64,000 bases of DNA from Collinsella aerofaciens ATCC 25986. GTDB lineage: Bacteria; Actinomycetota; Coriobacteriia; Coriobacteriales; Coriobacteriaceae. Location of the stretch: contig NZ_CP048433.1 in the NCBI RefSeq assembly GCF_010509075.1, positions 2,356,001 to 2,420,000 on the forward strand, read 5' to 3'. A model generated the notes under the pieces. It searched no databases. It was not told the origin of the DNA and saw nothing but the letters and a program-made list of their open reading frames with translations. Shown here piece after piece: positions 1 through 8,255 of the stretch; positions within the stretch are counted from its first letter, which is position 1; each line of letters begins with the position of its first letter. Position numbers and translations under genes: made by a program.

Positions 1-2
1 GG

Positions 3-98
3 CCGGTGAAGGGGCCACTGCTTGCCGGCGTTAAGCCGAGCTATCAACTTGCGGGCAAGGCCGTTCGCTACGATGTCTTGGTGCCGCCGCGTCCGTAG
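3..98 (+). CDS. C-terminal end of a truncated gene, function unknown
   Basis: An open frame runs from the window edge to a TAG at 96-98 and gives 31 residues ending in YDVLVPPRP. It stays open to the edge, so it is probably the tail of a gene that starts outside the window. The piece is too short to name a family. It is convergent with the following minus-strand gene. Confidence 0.35.
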   Translation, partial: PVKGPLLAGVKPSYQLAGKAVRYDVLVPPRP

Positions 99-146
99 CT
101 TGCGTGCGATGGCTGGCGCTCCGTCAATGCCGTGCCGATGCGGCGC

Positions 147-443
147 CTATTTCCAAGGGTGCGATGTCAGGTGCCATCCACCGCAGTATTCGCATTTGTA
201 GCAGGCCAAACCGCGCCGACCGCGGTTTTCGCAGTCGGCCATAACGGCCTCGGCCTCGGCGCGCGTGTCGTAACGGTTTTTGCGTTCACACGACTTGTAG
301 CGCCAGGCCTCATCGCGCTCGGCGTTCAGGGCGTCGCGGCGCTCGTCTTCGCGCGCAAACAGGTCGCTCATATCGCCGCCGGTAGCAGCGCCCAAAAACT
401 CGCTTTTGGCCTTTGACCAGGCGGCTCGCTTTTTGCTTCCCAT
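147..443 (-). CDS. Small zinc-ribbon-like protein
   Basis: This 98-residue protein is rich in charged residues and ends in CYKCEYCGGWHLTS, a compact Cys-x2-Cys motif with a following Trp-His that is likely to bind zinc. Another Cys pair lies upstream in the middle of the protein. An in-frame TTG lies seven codons earlier, but the purine-rich GGAGAGAGG sits just ahead of the ATG at 443, so I chose that start. The gene is divergent from the acetyltransferase at 521 and shares an intergenic palindrome with it. The family is known only by the motif, and a nucleic-acid-binding role is inference. Confidence 0.7.
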   Translation of the reverse strand: MGSKKRAAWSKAKSEFLGAATGGDMSDLFAREDERRDALNAERDEAWRYKSCERKNRYDTRAEAEAVMADCENRGRRGLACYKCEYCGGWHLTSHPWK

Positions 444-468
444 CTGCTTAGCGCCTCTCTCCAAACGC

Positions 469-498
469 TGGTATCATTGCTCAACCAAAGTGATACCA
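469..498. promoter_or_regulatory. Palindromic operator between divergent genes
   Basis: TGGTATCA at 469-476 is followed 14 bases later by its exact inverse complement TGATACCA at 491-498. The palindrome sits between two divergently transcribed genes, where a dimeric regulator could control both. No dedicated regulator gene is adjacent. Confidence 0.45.
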
Positions 499-520
499 AT
501 AAACGTGAGGTCGCCGCGTG

Positions 521-1009
521 ATGATCAGAAAAACCCTCGATACCGACATTCCCGCCGTCATGGCTATCTATGACGCAGCCCGCGCCTTTATGCGCGCACA
601 TGGCAACGCCACGCAGTGGCCCGAGGGCACGCCTTCTGCCGAGCAGCTGGCTGCCGATATCGCCGCCGATGGCAGCTATGTGTGCGAAGTCGACGGCCGC
701 GTGGTGGCGACGTTTGCCTTTTTGCCGGGCCCGGACGAGTGCTATGACGTCATTGAGGATGGTCAATGGCGCAGCGACGCTCCGTACGCCGTGCTGCATC
801 GCGTGGCGTCCGATGGCACCGTGCACGGTATCGCGGCTGCGATGTTTGCCTTTGCCAAGGAGCGTGCCGATCACCTGCGCATCGACACGCATCAGGACAA
901 CCTGCCCATGCAGGGAGCCATCGCCAAGGCCGGGTTTAAGCGCGCCGGTATCGTATATGTGTCGGACGGTACGCCGCGCGTCGCGTTTGATTGGCTGCGC
1001 GAGGCGTAA
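521..1009 (+). CDS. GNAT family N-acetyltransferase
   Basis: This 162-residue protein has the layout of a GCN5-related acetyltransferase. It starts with a beta strand and helix (IRKTLDTDIPAVMAIYDAAR) and has a central GTVHGIAAAMFAFA segment in the acetyl-CoA-binding region. A late NLPMQGAIAKAGFKRAGIVY stretch matches the usual N-x-x-x-x-x-x-x-x-x-GF signature. It would transfer an acetyl group from acetyl-CoA to an unidentified amine. GTG at 518 and ATG at 521 are adjacent; both are served by GTGAGG at 505-510, and ATG was preferred. A strong terminator follows. Confidence 0.85.
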   Translation: MIRKTLDTDIPAVMAIYDAARAFMRAHGNATQWPEGTPSAEQLAADIAADGSYVCEVDGRVVATFAFLPGPDECYDVIEDGQWRSDAPYAVLHRVASDGTVHGIAAAMFAFAKERADHLRIDTHQDNLPMQGAIAKAGFKRAGIVYVSDGTPRVAFDWLREA

Positions 1010-1043
1010 GAGCGACGCCTCATATCAATAATTCGCGCGAACG

Positions 1044-1070
1044 AAAATGGTCCCACCCGGGGCCATTTTT
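1044..1070 (+). terminator. Intrinsic terminator after the acetyltransferase
   Basis: An 11-bp stem pairs 1044-1054 with 1059-1069 (one G-T pair) around a four-base loop, and the 3' arm runs into five T residues. Confidence 0.75.
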
Positions 1071-1314
1071 GGTAAAACGCGTTGTTGTGGGGCTCGCGTT
1101 GTTATCGCCCCAGATGAGCCCGGGCAGACAAAAAGGGGAGGTGCCGGCTTTCGCAAGGCGCGAACCTACGAAAATCGCCGCGCGGCAACGCGGGGCGATG
1201 AGCTCGGTCGGGGGATAGGGCCCGCTTCGCCCGCCGGCCCGTACATTGTATCATCCAGTGTGGAGCGTGAACGCCCGTTGCCGCGTGCGATGGGCTTGTA
1301 ATAAGAGGAGAGCC
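1071..1314 (+). other. Long leader region ahead of the Tet(M)-like gene
   Basis: About 240 bases precede the GTPase gene without a convincing open frame. Several short GC-rich hairpins can be drawn, for example ATCGCC near 1173 against GGCGAT near 1194, followed by GGGCCCGC/GCCCGCCGGCCC runs. It may be an attenuator-type leader, but I do not recognise a known riboswitch. Confidence 0.3.
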
Positions 1315-3318
1315 ATGTCGAAGCAAGCGGTCGTTGGAATCTTGGCGCATGTCGATGCCGGCAAGACCACGTTGGCCGAGGCCATGCTGTTCAACGCGGG
1401 TCGCATTCGCAAGCGCGGCCGCGTGGACGATGGCGATTCGCATCTGGACACTAACGAGATCGAGCGCGAGCGCGGCATCACGATTTTCTCGTCGCAGGCC
1501 GTGCTCGACCATGGCGATACCCACGTCATGCTCGTGGATGCGCCGGGGCATGTCGATTTTTCGGCCGAGGCGGAGCGCACGTTGCGCGCGCTCGACTACG
1601 CGATTTTGGTTGTGGGCGCCAACGACGGCGTGCAAGGGCACACCGAAACCCTGTGGCGCCTGCTTGCACGCTATGGCATCCCGACGTTCATCTTCATCAA
1701 CAAAATCGATTTGGAGAATCCCGGCCGCGATGTTTTGCTGGCACAACTTGGGCAGCGTCTTTCCGAAGGATGCCTGGATGCCAACGAACTGTTGGCGGGC
1801 GGCACCGTTCAGGAGGACGCTGCTGCGTTGGACGAGGCGGCGCTCGAGGAGTTTCTTGAAGCGGGTGAGCTTTCCGTCGCAACGCTGTCACGCATGGTTG
1901 CCGAGCGCAAGCTCTTTCCCTGTTTTGCCGGCTCGGCGCTCAAGGACCAAGGCGTGGACGAGCTGCTGGATGGCATATGCGCGCTGATGCGTGAGCAGGC
2001 ATGGCTTCCGGAGTTTGCCGCGCGCGTCTATCGTGTCAGCCGCGGGGATCGCGGCGAGCGCTTGGCTTGGGTTAAAGTGACCGGCGGCACGCTGCACGCA
2101 AAACAGATGATTGGCGGACGTTCCGGTGCCGAGGCATGGGAGCAAAAGATCGACCAGGTGCGCATCTATAACGGCGAGAAATACGAGCTTGCCCAGGAAG
2201 TTGCCGCTGGCGGCATCTGCGCCGTGACGGGTCTTGCGCACGTTCGCCCGGGTGATGCCCTGGGCGCGGAGCCTGCGGGCGATGCGCCTGTCATTGCGCC
2301 GGTCCTTACCTATACGGTGCTTCCGGGCGAACACGATGTCCACGCGGTGTTCAAAGCGCTGACTGAGTTGGCGGACGAAGATCCCATGCTCGGCGTAAGC
2401 TGGAACACTCATCTTGAGCAGATTCATTTGCAGTTGATGGGCGCCGTGCAACTTGAGGTCGTGCAGCAGGTGTTGGCCGATCGCTTTGGCCTTTCGATTG
2501 CGTTTGAGCCCGGCGGTATTCTCTATAAGGAGACTATTTCGCAGCCGGTCGAGGGCGTGGGCCACTTTGAGCCGCTGCGCCACTATGCCGAGGTGCATCT
2601 GCGCCTGGAGCCGTTGCCAGCGGGTTCGGGCGTGCAGTTTGGCACCGTGGCCTCGACCGACGAGCTCGATCTTAACTGGCAGCGTTTGGCACTCACCAAC
2701 GCCATGGAGCGCGATCACCTGGGCGTGCTGACCGGCTCGCCCATCACCGATGTGCGTATTACGCTCACGGGCGGCCGTGCGCATGCCAAACACACCGAGG
2801 GCGGCGACTTTCGCCAGGCCACGTACCGCGCGATTCGCCAGGGTTTGATGCAGGCGCGTGAGGTCGGCGCGGCGGTGCTGTTGGAGCCGTGGTACCGCTT
2901 TGAGCTCGAGGTGCCGGGGGAGTGCGTGGGTCGGGCGCTCTCGGATGCTACGCGCATGGGTGCCGAGTACGAGCCGCCGACGATGGCGGGAGACCGGGCG
3001 AAGCTTGTGGGTCGCGTGCCGGCATCCGAGGTGCAGGACTATGCCCTGGAGGTAGCTGCCTACACGAGCGGTCGCGGGCATCTGTACCTGGAGTTCGCCG
3101 GCTATGCGGCTTGCCATGATGCTGAGCGCGTCATCGAGGCGGCCGCCTATGAGCCCGAGGCCGATCTGCCCAACGCGCCCGATTCGGTCTTTTGCTCTCA
3201 CGGTGCCGGTTACACGGTCAAATGGTACGACGTACCCGCCGCGGCGCACGTAAAGGTCGATTCCTCTACCTTCCGCCCCTGGCGAGCAGCAGACGCCGAG
3301 TTTTTCGGCCACATGTGA
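1315..3318 (+). CDS. Tet(M)/EF-G-like translation factor GTPase
   Basis: This 667-residue protein belongs to the EF-G-related GTPases that include the tetracycline ribosomal protection proteins. The P-loop is AHVDAGKTT at residues 11-19, followed by switch I ERERGIT, the DAPGHVDF G3 motif, and NKID as G4. Domains II, III (a split S5-like fold), IV and V follow, and the length is close to Tet(M) at about 640. Such proteins bind the ribosomal A site and use GTP hydrolysis to release bound drug or remodel the ribosome. Whether this chromosomal member gives tetracycline resistance cannot be told from the sequence. The ATG at 1315 follows AGAGGAGAGCC, and the upstream in-frame extension has no ribosome binding site. 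Confidence 0.85.
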   Translation: MSKQAVVGILAHVDAGKTTLAEAMLFNAGRIRKRGRVDDGDSHLDTNEIERERGITIFSSQAVLDHGDTHVMLVDAPGHVDFSAEAERTLRALDYAILVVGANDGVQGHTETLWRLLARYGIPTFIFINKIDLENPGRDVLLAQLGQRLSEGCLDANELLAGGTVQEDAAALDEAALEEFLEAGELSVATLSRMVAERKLFPCFAGSALKDQGVDELLDGICALMREQAWLPEFAARVYRVSRGDRGERLAWVKVTGGTLHAKQMIGGRSGAEAWEQKIDQVRIYNGEKYELAQEVAAGGICAVTGLAHVRPGDALGAEPAGDAPVIAPVLTYTVLPGEHDVHAVFKALTELADEDPMLGVSWNTHLEQIHLQLMGAVQLEVVQQVLADRFGLSIAFEPGGILYKETISQPVEGVGHFEPLRHYAEVHLRLEPLPAGSGVQFGTVASTDELDLNWQRLALTNAMERDHLGVLTGSPITDVRITLTGGRAHAKHTEGGDFRQATYRAIRQGLMQAREVGAAVLLEPWYRFELEVPGECVGRALSDATRMGAEYEPPTMAGDRAKLVGRVPASEVQDYALEVAAYTSGRGHLYLEFAGYAACHDAERVIEAAAYEPEADLPNAPDSVFCSHGAGYTVKWYDVPAAAHVKVDSSTFRPWRAADAEFFGHM

Positions 3319-3344
3319 CAAAGTGACAGTTCCTTTGTCACATG
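3312..3344. terminator. Perfect palindrome over the GTPase stop codon
   Basis: CATGTGACAAAG at 3312-3323 and CTTTGTCACATG at 3333-3344 form a perfect 12-bp stem. The GTPase stop TGA (3316-3318) lies inside the left arm. The core GACAAAG/CTTTGTC recurs at 7040-7072 and in variant form at 12004-12038, so this is a member of a dispersed repeat family that probably acts as a terminator. Confidence 0.6.
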
Positions 3345-3347
3345 CTA

Positions 3348-3377
3348 TTGGTATAACTTGGTATAAGTTGGTATAAC
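3348..3377. promoter_or_regulatory. Three tandem 10-bp iterons upstream of an AAA ATPase
   Basis: TTGGTATAAC (3348-3357), TTGGTATAAG (3358-3367) and TTGGTATAAC (3368-3377) repeat with an exact 10-bp period, about one helical turn, and end 34 bases before the ATPase start. All three sites face the same side of the helix. This fits a cooperative binding site or an operator over the promoter. Confidence 0.6.
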
Positions 3378-3411
3378 TATTGCCAGGGTTTGCCAATCCG
3401 AGGAGGCCGAC

Positions 3412-4530
3412 ATGAATCCAAATCCCTTTAAGCCAACGGCAGGCAAGCGGCCTCCGATGCTCATTGGTCGCGAGTCGGTCATCGAAGATTTCGAGGAAGG
3501 GCTCGATAACGGCGCCGGAGCGCCGGGTAGGCTCATGCTCATTACGGGAAACCGCGGCTGTGGCAAGACGGTTCTCCTACGGGAGCTGCAACGTCTAGCC
3601 AATGAGCGCGGATGGGCGGTTGTCTCCGATTCCGCTTCGCTTGGCTTATGCGATCGCTTAGCCGACGCGCTTCGCTCGAATAAACCCGTTGTGACGTCAA
3701 TGGAGCTCGGTCCGTCGTTTGGCCGGATGTCGGTCGAGGCGGCGCGAGCAAAGGGCGAGACGTTGCGAGGGCTGGTCAACGAGCGCCTCAAGAGGCTCGG
3801 TCCAGGCAAGGGCATACTGTTTGCGATTGACGAGGCGCAATCGGCGTCTATCGAGGAACTGGCGGCTCTTGCCGTTCTCTATCAGCAGGTGCTTGGAGAT
3901 CAGGATGCCACGGGCTTGTCAGATAGCGACCAGCGCGGTCTTGCGCTGGTGTTCGCCGGCTTACCCAGTATGGTTGATGACTTGCTCGAAGAGCCGAGCG
4001 TGACGTTTTTGCGCCGCGCCCAGCAGCGTACGCTGGGGGCGATATCTTTGCCCAAGGTGCGCGATTCATATATCCAGACGGTCAAAGACGCTGGTCTTTA
4101 CGTTGACGCGGAGACGGCGGACCTTGCGGCACGCAAGAGCATGGGGCATCCCTATATGGTTCAGCTGGTGGGATATTACATGTGGCGGTCTGCTGTCCGG
4201 CGTGGCTCGCAGGTCATCGAAAGGCGCGATGTCGAGGATGGCCATGCGGATGCCGTCTCCGAGTTCTACGAAGCGGTTGACGCGCCCCTGTATTACGGGC
4301 TGCGCAGTCCACAGCGCCTTTATATCGAGGCCATGGCGGTTGACGAGGGCAAACCGACGCGCATGGCGGATATCATTGAGCGCTGTGATCGTACCCAGAG
4401 CTGGGCGAGTAAATATCGCGCAAGCCTGATTCGCGAGCGCGTCATCGAGGCTGCCGGATACGGCCTCGTCCGGTTTACCGTGCCCATGCTGGGCGCGTAC
4501 GTTCGCGATCGAGTTTTATGGCATGAGTAG
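3412..4530 (+). CDS. AAA ATPase with C-terminal winged helix (ORC1/Cdc6-like)
   Basis: The 372-residue protein has Walker A GNRGCGKT near residue 46, Walker B ILFAIDEAQ near 138 and a sensor-like FLRRAQQRTLG segment. The C-terminal region (PTRMADIIERCDRTQSWASKYRASLIRERVIE) looks like a winged helix. It is a paralogue of the protein encoded at 7078-8178: both begin with an NPF.P segment and share AGLP, FLRRAQQ and QLVGY blocks. Proteins of this type bind DNA or partner proteins in an ATP-dependent way; the actual target is unknown. The ATG follows AGGAGGCCGAC. The stop overlaps the next gene, which suggests translational coupling to UvrA2. Confidence 0.8.
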   Translation: MNPNPFKPTAGKRPPMLIGRESVIEDFEEGLDNGAGAPGRLMLITGNRGCGKTVLLRELQRLANERGWAVVSDSASLGLCDRLADALRSNKPVVTSMELGPSFGRMSVEAARAKGETLRGLVNERLKRLGPGKGILFAIDEAQSASIEELAALAVLYQQVLGDQDATGLSDSDQRGLALVFAGLPSMVDDLLEEPSVTFLRRAQQRTLGAISLPKVRDSYIQTVKDAGLYVDAETADLAARKSMGHPYMVQLVGYYMWRSAVRRGSQVIERRDVEDGHADAVSEFYEAVDAPLYYGLRSPQRLYIEAMAVDEGKPTRMADIIERCDRTQSWASKYRASLIRERVIEAAGYGLVRFTVPMLGAYVRDRVLWHE

Positions 4531-7036
4531 GGTGATAAAGGTGACGGAACAGAAGATGAGCCCGCAGGCTATCGAGGTGCGTGGCGCGCGCGTTCATAAC
4601 CTTAAAGACATCGATATCGATATTCCGCTGGGAAAGCTTGTGGGCATTGCCGGCGTGTCGGGTTCGGGCAAGAGTTCGCTGGCGCTGGGGGTTCTTTATG
4701 CCGAGGGCTCGCGCCGTTACCTGGAGGCGCTCAGCACCTATACCCGCCGTCGCCTGACGCAGGCCGAGCACGCTCAGGTGGATGAGGTATTGCACGTGCC
4801 GGCGGCTCTCGCATTGCATCAGCGCCCCAGCGTGCCGGGCGTGCGTTCCACCTTTGGCACCATGACCGAGCTCAACAATAGCCTGCGTCTACTCTTTAGC
4901 CGCTGCGCCCATCACGTGTGCCCGCATTGCGGGGCGCGTGTGGAGCCGAGCCTTAACGTGGCTGCGGGCCTGTCGCTCACGTGCCCCGCATGCGGCCGCG
5001 AGTTCTACGCGCCGGGTGCCGAGGATTTGGCTTTCAATAGCGGTGGTGCATGTCCCACCTGCGGCGGCACCGGCGTTATGCATGAGGTGGACGAGGCGAG
5101 CTTGGTGCCCGACGAGTCAAAGACTATCAACGAGGGCGCGGTGCTTCCTTGGGGCACGCTCATGTGGGATCTGATGAAGCAGGTGGCCGGCGAGATGGGC
5201 GTGCGCACCGACGTGCCGTTTAACCAGCTCACGCCTCAAGAGCGCGACATCGTGTTTCATGGTCCGGCGGTTAAGAAGCACATCCTCTACGTGCCCAAAA
5301 ACGGCGAGGGCGCTACGCCACTCGACTTTACCTATTACAACGCCGTCTATACCGTCGAGAATGCGCTCGCCAAGGTCAAGGACGATAAGGGCTTAAAACG
5401 CGTTGCGCGCTTTTTGCGCGAGGGCCCATGCCGCGATTGCGGCGGCACGCGTCTCTCCGAGGCTGCGCGGCAGCCCCAGGTGCGCGGTATCAATCTGGCA
5501 CAGGCGGCGGCCATGACTTTGGGCGAGGCGATTGAGTGGGTGCGTGGGGTGCCCGCATCCTTGCCGCCCGAGATGCAGCCCATGGCAGCGGATATCTGCG
5601 ATTCATTTTTGAGCACGGCCCGTCGTCTGGTCGACCTGGGTCTCGATTACCTTTCACTCGATCGCGCCGGTGCCACGCTCTCCACGGGCGAGCGTCAGCG
5701 CGTGCAGCTCGCTCGCGTGGTGCGCAACCGATCGACGGGCGTGCTCTATGTGCTGGACGAGCCTTCGATCGGCTTGCATCCTGCCAATGTCGACGGCTTG
5801 GTGGGCGTGATGCGTGATCTGGTGGATGACGGCAACACCGTGGTTGTTGTCGACCACGACACGCGCGTGCTGGCGGAAGCCGACTATCTGGTCGAGATGG
5901 GCCCCGTTGCCGGAGCAGGCGGCGGCAATGTGATCGCCGCTGGTACGGTGGACGAGGTCGAGCAATCGCAGGGCAGTCGCATCGCGCCGTTTTTGCGCGC
6001 CGAGCCTAAGCGCTTGCGTCCGCAGGTGACTGACGAGGAAATGTTCGACCAGGGCCACATCCGCATGGCAACCGATGCCATCCATACCGTCAAGCCGCTC
6101 GAAGTCGATATCCCGCGCGGCCGTCTTGTCGCGGTGACGGGCGTTTCGGGCTCGGGCAAGACGACGTTGGTGCTCGAGACGCTCATTCCGGCGCTTAAGG
6201 CCCGGGCAGCTAGCGAGCGCCTGCCAAGACATGTGCGTTGGGTCGATGCCGAAGGCATTGCTCGCGCAAACCTGATCGACGCCACGCCCATCGGCGCCAA
6301 CGTGCGCTCGACGGTCGCAACCTATGCCGACATCCATGATGAGCTGCGCCGCGCCTTCGCCCGTACGCCCGAAGCCAAGGCAGCCGGCTACAAGGCAGGT
6401 GCCTTTAGCTACAACACTGGCACTCTGCGCTGCCCTACGTGCGATGGCACGGGCTCGATATCGCTCGACGTGCAGTTTCTGCCCGACGTCGAGATCGTCT
6501 GCCCGGCGTGTCGCGGTTCGCGTTATGCAGACACGGCTTCGCATATCCATCGCGAGGGCAAGGACGGGAGCCTGCTTACGTTGCCGCAGCTCATGGACAT
6601 GAGTGTGGATGAGGCGCTCGACGCCACGGTGGGACTCAAGAAGGTTCAGGCGCGCTTGCAGACCTTACACGACCTGGGCTTGGGCTATCTCACCTTGGGT
6701 GAGCCCACACCGGCGCTTTCGGGCGGTGAGGCACAGCGCCTTAAGCTCGCGAGCGAGATGGGCCGCGTGCAGGACGACGCCGTATTCGTATTCGACGAGC
6801 CCACGATCGGACTACATCCGCTCGATGTCCAGGTGCTGTTGAACGTGTTTGACGGCCTCGTTGCCAAGGGCGCCACAGTTATCGTGATCGAGCATGACCT
6901 CGACCTTATCCGTAACGCCGATTACGTGATTGACATGGGCCCAGGCGGTGGCGACGCCGGCGGGCAAATCGTCTGCGCCGGCACGCCGGGGGACATCGCG
7001 GCCTGCTCCAAGAGCATTACCGGACGTTATCTATAA
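4523..7036 (+). CDS. Short UvrA homologue (UvrA2-type ABC ATPase)
   Basis: At 837 residues this is about 100 shorter than housekeeping UvrA (about 940). It has two ABC modules: Walker A GVSGSGKSS and GVSGSGKTT, signatures LSTGERQRVQLA and LSGGEAQRLKLA, and Walker B motifs followed by DEPSIGLHP and DEPTIGLHP. Several CPxC pairs supply the zinc modules. The shortening falls in the first half, where canonical UvrA carries its UvrB-binding domain, so it probably does not load UvrB. UvrA2 proteins bind DNA and have been linked to damage or drug tolerance. ATG 4523 overlaps the ATPase stop; GTG 4541 and ATG 4556 are alternative starts. The chemistry is certain and the biological role is not. Confidence 0.85.
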   Translation: MSRVIKVTEQKMSPQAIEVRGARVHNLKDIDIDIPLGKLVGIAGVSGSGKSSLALGVLYAEGSRRYLEALSTYTRRRLTQAEHAQVDEVLHVPAALALHQRPSVPGVRSTFGTMTELNNSLRLLFSRCAHHVCPHCGARVEPSLNVAAGLSLTCPACGREFYAPGAEDLAFNSGGACPTCGGTGVMHEVDEASLVPDESKTINEGAVLPWGTLMWDLMKQVAGEMGVRTDVPFNQLTPQERDIVFHGPAVKKHILYVPKNGEGATPLDFTYYNAVYTVENALAKVKDDKGLKRVARFLREGPCRDCGGTRLSEAARQPQVRGINLAQAAAMTLGEAIEWVRGVPASLPPEMQPMAADICDSFLSTARRLVDLGLDYLSLDRAGATLSTGERQRVQLARVVRNRSTGVLYVLDEPSIGLHPANVDGLVGVMRDLVDDGNTVVVVDHDTRVLAEADYLVEMGPVAGAGGGNVIAAGTVDEVEQSQGSRIAPFLRAEPKRLRPQVTDEEMFDQGHIRMATDAIHTVKPLEVDIPRGRLVAVTGVSGSGKTTLVLETLIPALKARAASERLPRHVRWVDAEGIARANLIDATPIGANVRSTVATYADIHDELRRAFARTPEAKAAGYKAGAFSYNTGTLRCPTCDGTGSISLDVQFLPDVEIVCPACRGSRYADTASHIHREGKDGSLLTLPQLMDMSVDEALDATVGLKKVQARLQTLHDLGLGYLTLGEPTPALSGGEAQRLKLASEMGRVQDDAVFVFDEPTIGLHPLDVQVLLNVFDGLVAKGATVIVIEHDLDLIRNADYVIDMGPGGGDAGGQIVCAGTPGDIAACSKSITGRYL

Positions 7037-7039
7037 CCG

Positions 7040-7072
7040 AATGCGACAAAGGGACAGTCCCTTTGTCGCATT
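7040..7072. terminator. Bidirectional terminator between convergent genes
   Basis: A perfect 15-bp inverted repeat (7040-7054 against 7058-7072) surrounds a three-base loop. Its outer arms are AATGCGACAAAG and CTTTGTCGCATT. It separates uvrA2 from the convergent second AAA ATPase and belongs to the dispersed GACAAAGGGACAG family. Confidence 0.75.
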
Positions 7073-7077
7073 GATAC

Positions 7078-8178
7078 CTATTTCACGCATTGAGCTGCGA
7101 GATAGTCGCGGAAGAATGGCAATTCAAATGCGACGAGCCCTCGTCCTCGCTCCCCGATGATGCCGGCGTCTATCATGCGGCGTCGGTAGCGGGAGACCTG
7201 CTGCGGCGAACGCTTAAGGCGCTCGACAAGGTCAGCGGTGGTGGACTCTTCCTCGTCATCGAGCATGGCGATGAGGAATCGCTTGTCCTCTGCCGTGAGT
7301 TCCCGATAGGTTGCCGCGAGGATTCGGTCGTCCATCTCGTCGCGCGCGATTTTGATTCCCAGGTCAAAGTCGCGTGACGAGATTTCCTTCGAATCGCTTG
7401 TGAGGTCCCAGGCACGGTAGCCTACGAGTTGCAATAGGAAGGGAAAACCAGAGATCGAGCGAACGGCTCGATCGATTCCCTCAGCATCTGCCAGGCGATC
7501 GTTTTCCTGGATTGTGCGAATCAAGGCCTCGCGCACGTCATAGTCGGCAATGCGGCCCAGATGATATTGTTGGGCGCGGCGAAGGAACGAGACCGTCTTG
7601 TGGTTCAGTAGCGTCGATACGTTGTTGGGAAGTCCCGCCATGAGCAGAGCGACGCGTTTCCCATCGGTCACAAAGTGCTGATACGTCGCTGCGAGCTGAA
7701 TCATCTCGTTGAGTGTCGGGTCCACCTCGTCAACCGTGACGAGCAGACCGGTGCCCGCCTCGTTGAGCTGGTCGATGATGTCGCTCATGCGATAACGCCA
7801 GGTTGAGGCATCGTGAACGCGACTGACCTCGATGCTGCCGAGCGGTGCAATTCCGAGACCGGTGACTTCGAAGTGGTTGGACGGGTCGATAAGATGGCCG
7901 GCAGCACGTTTCGCCCCGAGCTCGATTTCCTCAAGCATTCCCGGGAGCGCGGTCGTCTTTACGGCAATCCAGCCGTGGGATTCCGCCCTTGTCGCGAGCG
8001 ACGACATGAGAGCGGTTTTACCGGTTCCACGCGCGCCTGAGAAGATCGAGGTTAATTCTGGGCGCCTGCGCTGGCTCAAGAAGGCACGGTCCAAATCCCG
8101 AATAATCTGTTGTCTGCCAGCGAGATGGGCAGGAACTTCGCCAAAGCTAGGGGTAAACGGGTTTTCGAGGTATTCCAC
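7078..8178 (-). CDS. Second AAA ATPase with C-terminal winged helix
   Basis: The 366-residue protein has Walker A GARGTGKT near residue 47, Walker B LLVTVDEVD, and the same AGLP, FLRRAQQYHLG and LQLVGY blocks as the protein at 3412, so the two are paralogues of equal length. The C-terminal segment (STTADLVERLKRSPQQVSRYRRRMIDAGII) reads as a winged helix. The start is GTG at 8178, preceded by AAGGAGGGCATT. The gene is convergent with uvrA2. Its promoter region carries three repeats with 20-bp phasing, so autoregulation is plausible. A role in DNA metabolism or defence is inference. Confidence 0.8.
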   Translation of the reverse strand: MEYLENPFTPSFGEVPAHLAGRQQIIRDLDRAFLSQRRRPELTSIFSGARGTGKTALMSSLATRAESHGWIAVKTTALPGMLEEIELGAKRAAGHLIDPSNHFEVTGLGIAPLGSIEVSRVHDASTWRYRMSDIIDQLNEAGTGLLVTVDEVDPTLNEMIQLAATYQHFVTDGKRVALLMAGLPNNVSTLLNHKTVSFLRRAQQYHLGRIADYDVREALIRTIQENDRLADAEGIDRAVRSISGFPFLLQLVGYRAWDLTSDSKEISSRDFDLGIKIARDEMDDRILAATYRELTAEDKRFLIAMLDDEEESTTADLVERLKRSPQQVSRYRRRMIDAGIIGERGRGLVAFELPFFRDYLAAQCVK

Positions 8179-8200
8179 AATGCCCTCCTTTAGCGTCTCG

Positions 8201-8255
8201 GGTTAATTTCATTTTATTCTAGTTAATCTCAATTAAAAACGATTAATTTCATTTC
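8201..8255 (-). promoter_or_regulatory. Three direct repeats, 20-bp period, upstream of AAA ATPase 2
   Basis: GGTTAATTTCATTTT (8201), AGTTAATCTCAATTA (8221) and GATTAATTTCATTTC (8241) are imperfect copies spaced exactly 20 bp, or two helical turns. Read with the gene they are ATGAAATTAA-like. They lie in an AT-rich stretch 22-77 bases upstream of the GTG start. Confidence 0.55.

Noticed and set aside
1315-3318. Calling the GTPase a proven tetracycline resistance gene
   Set aside because: The motifs are shared with other EF-G-like factors, and resistance cannot be concluded from sequence inspection alone.
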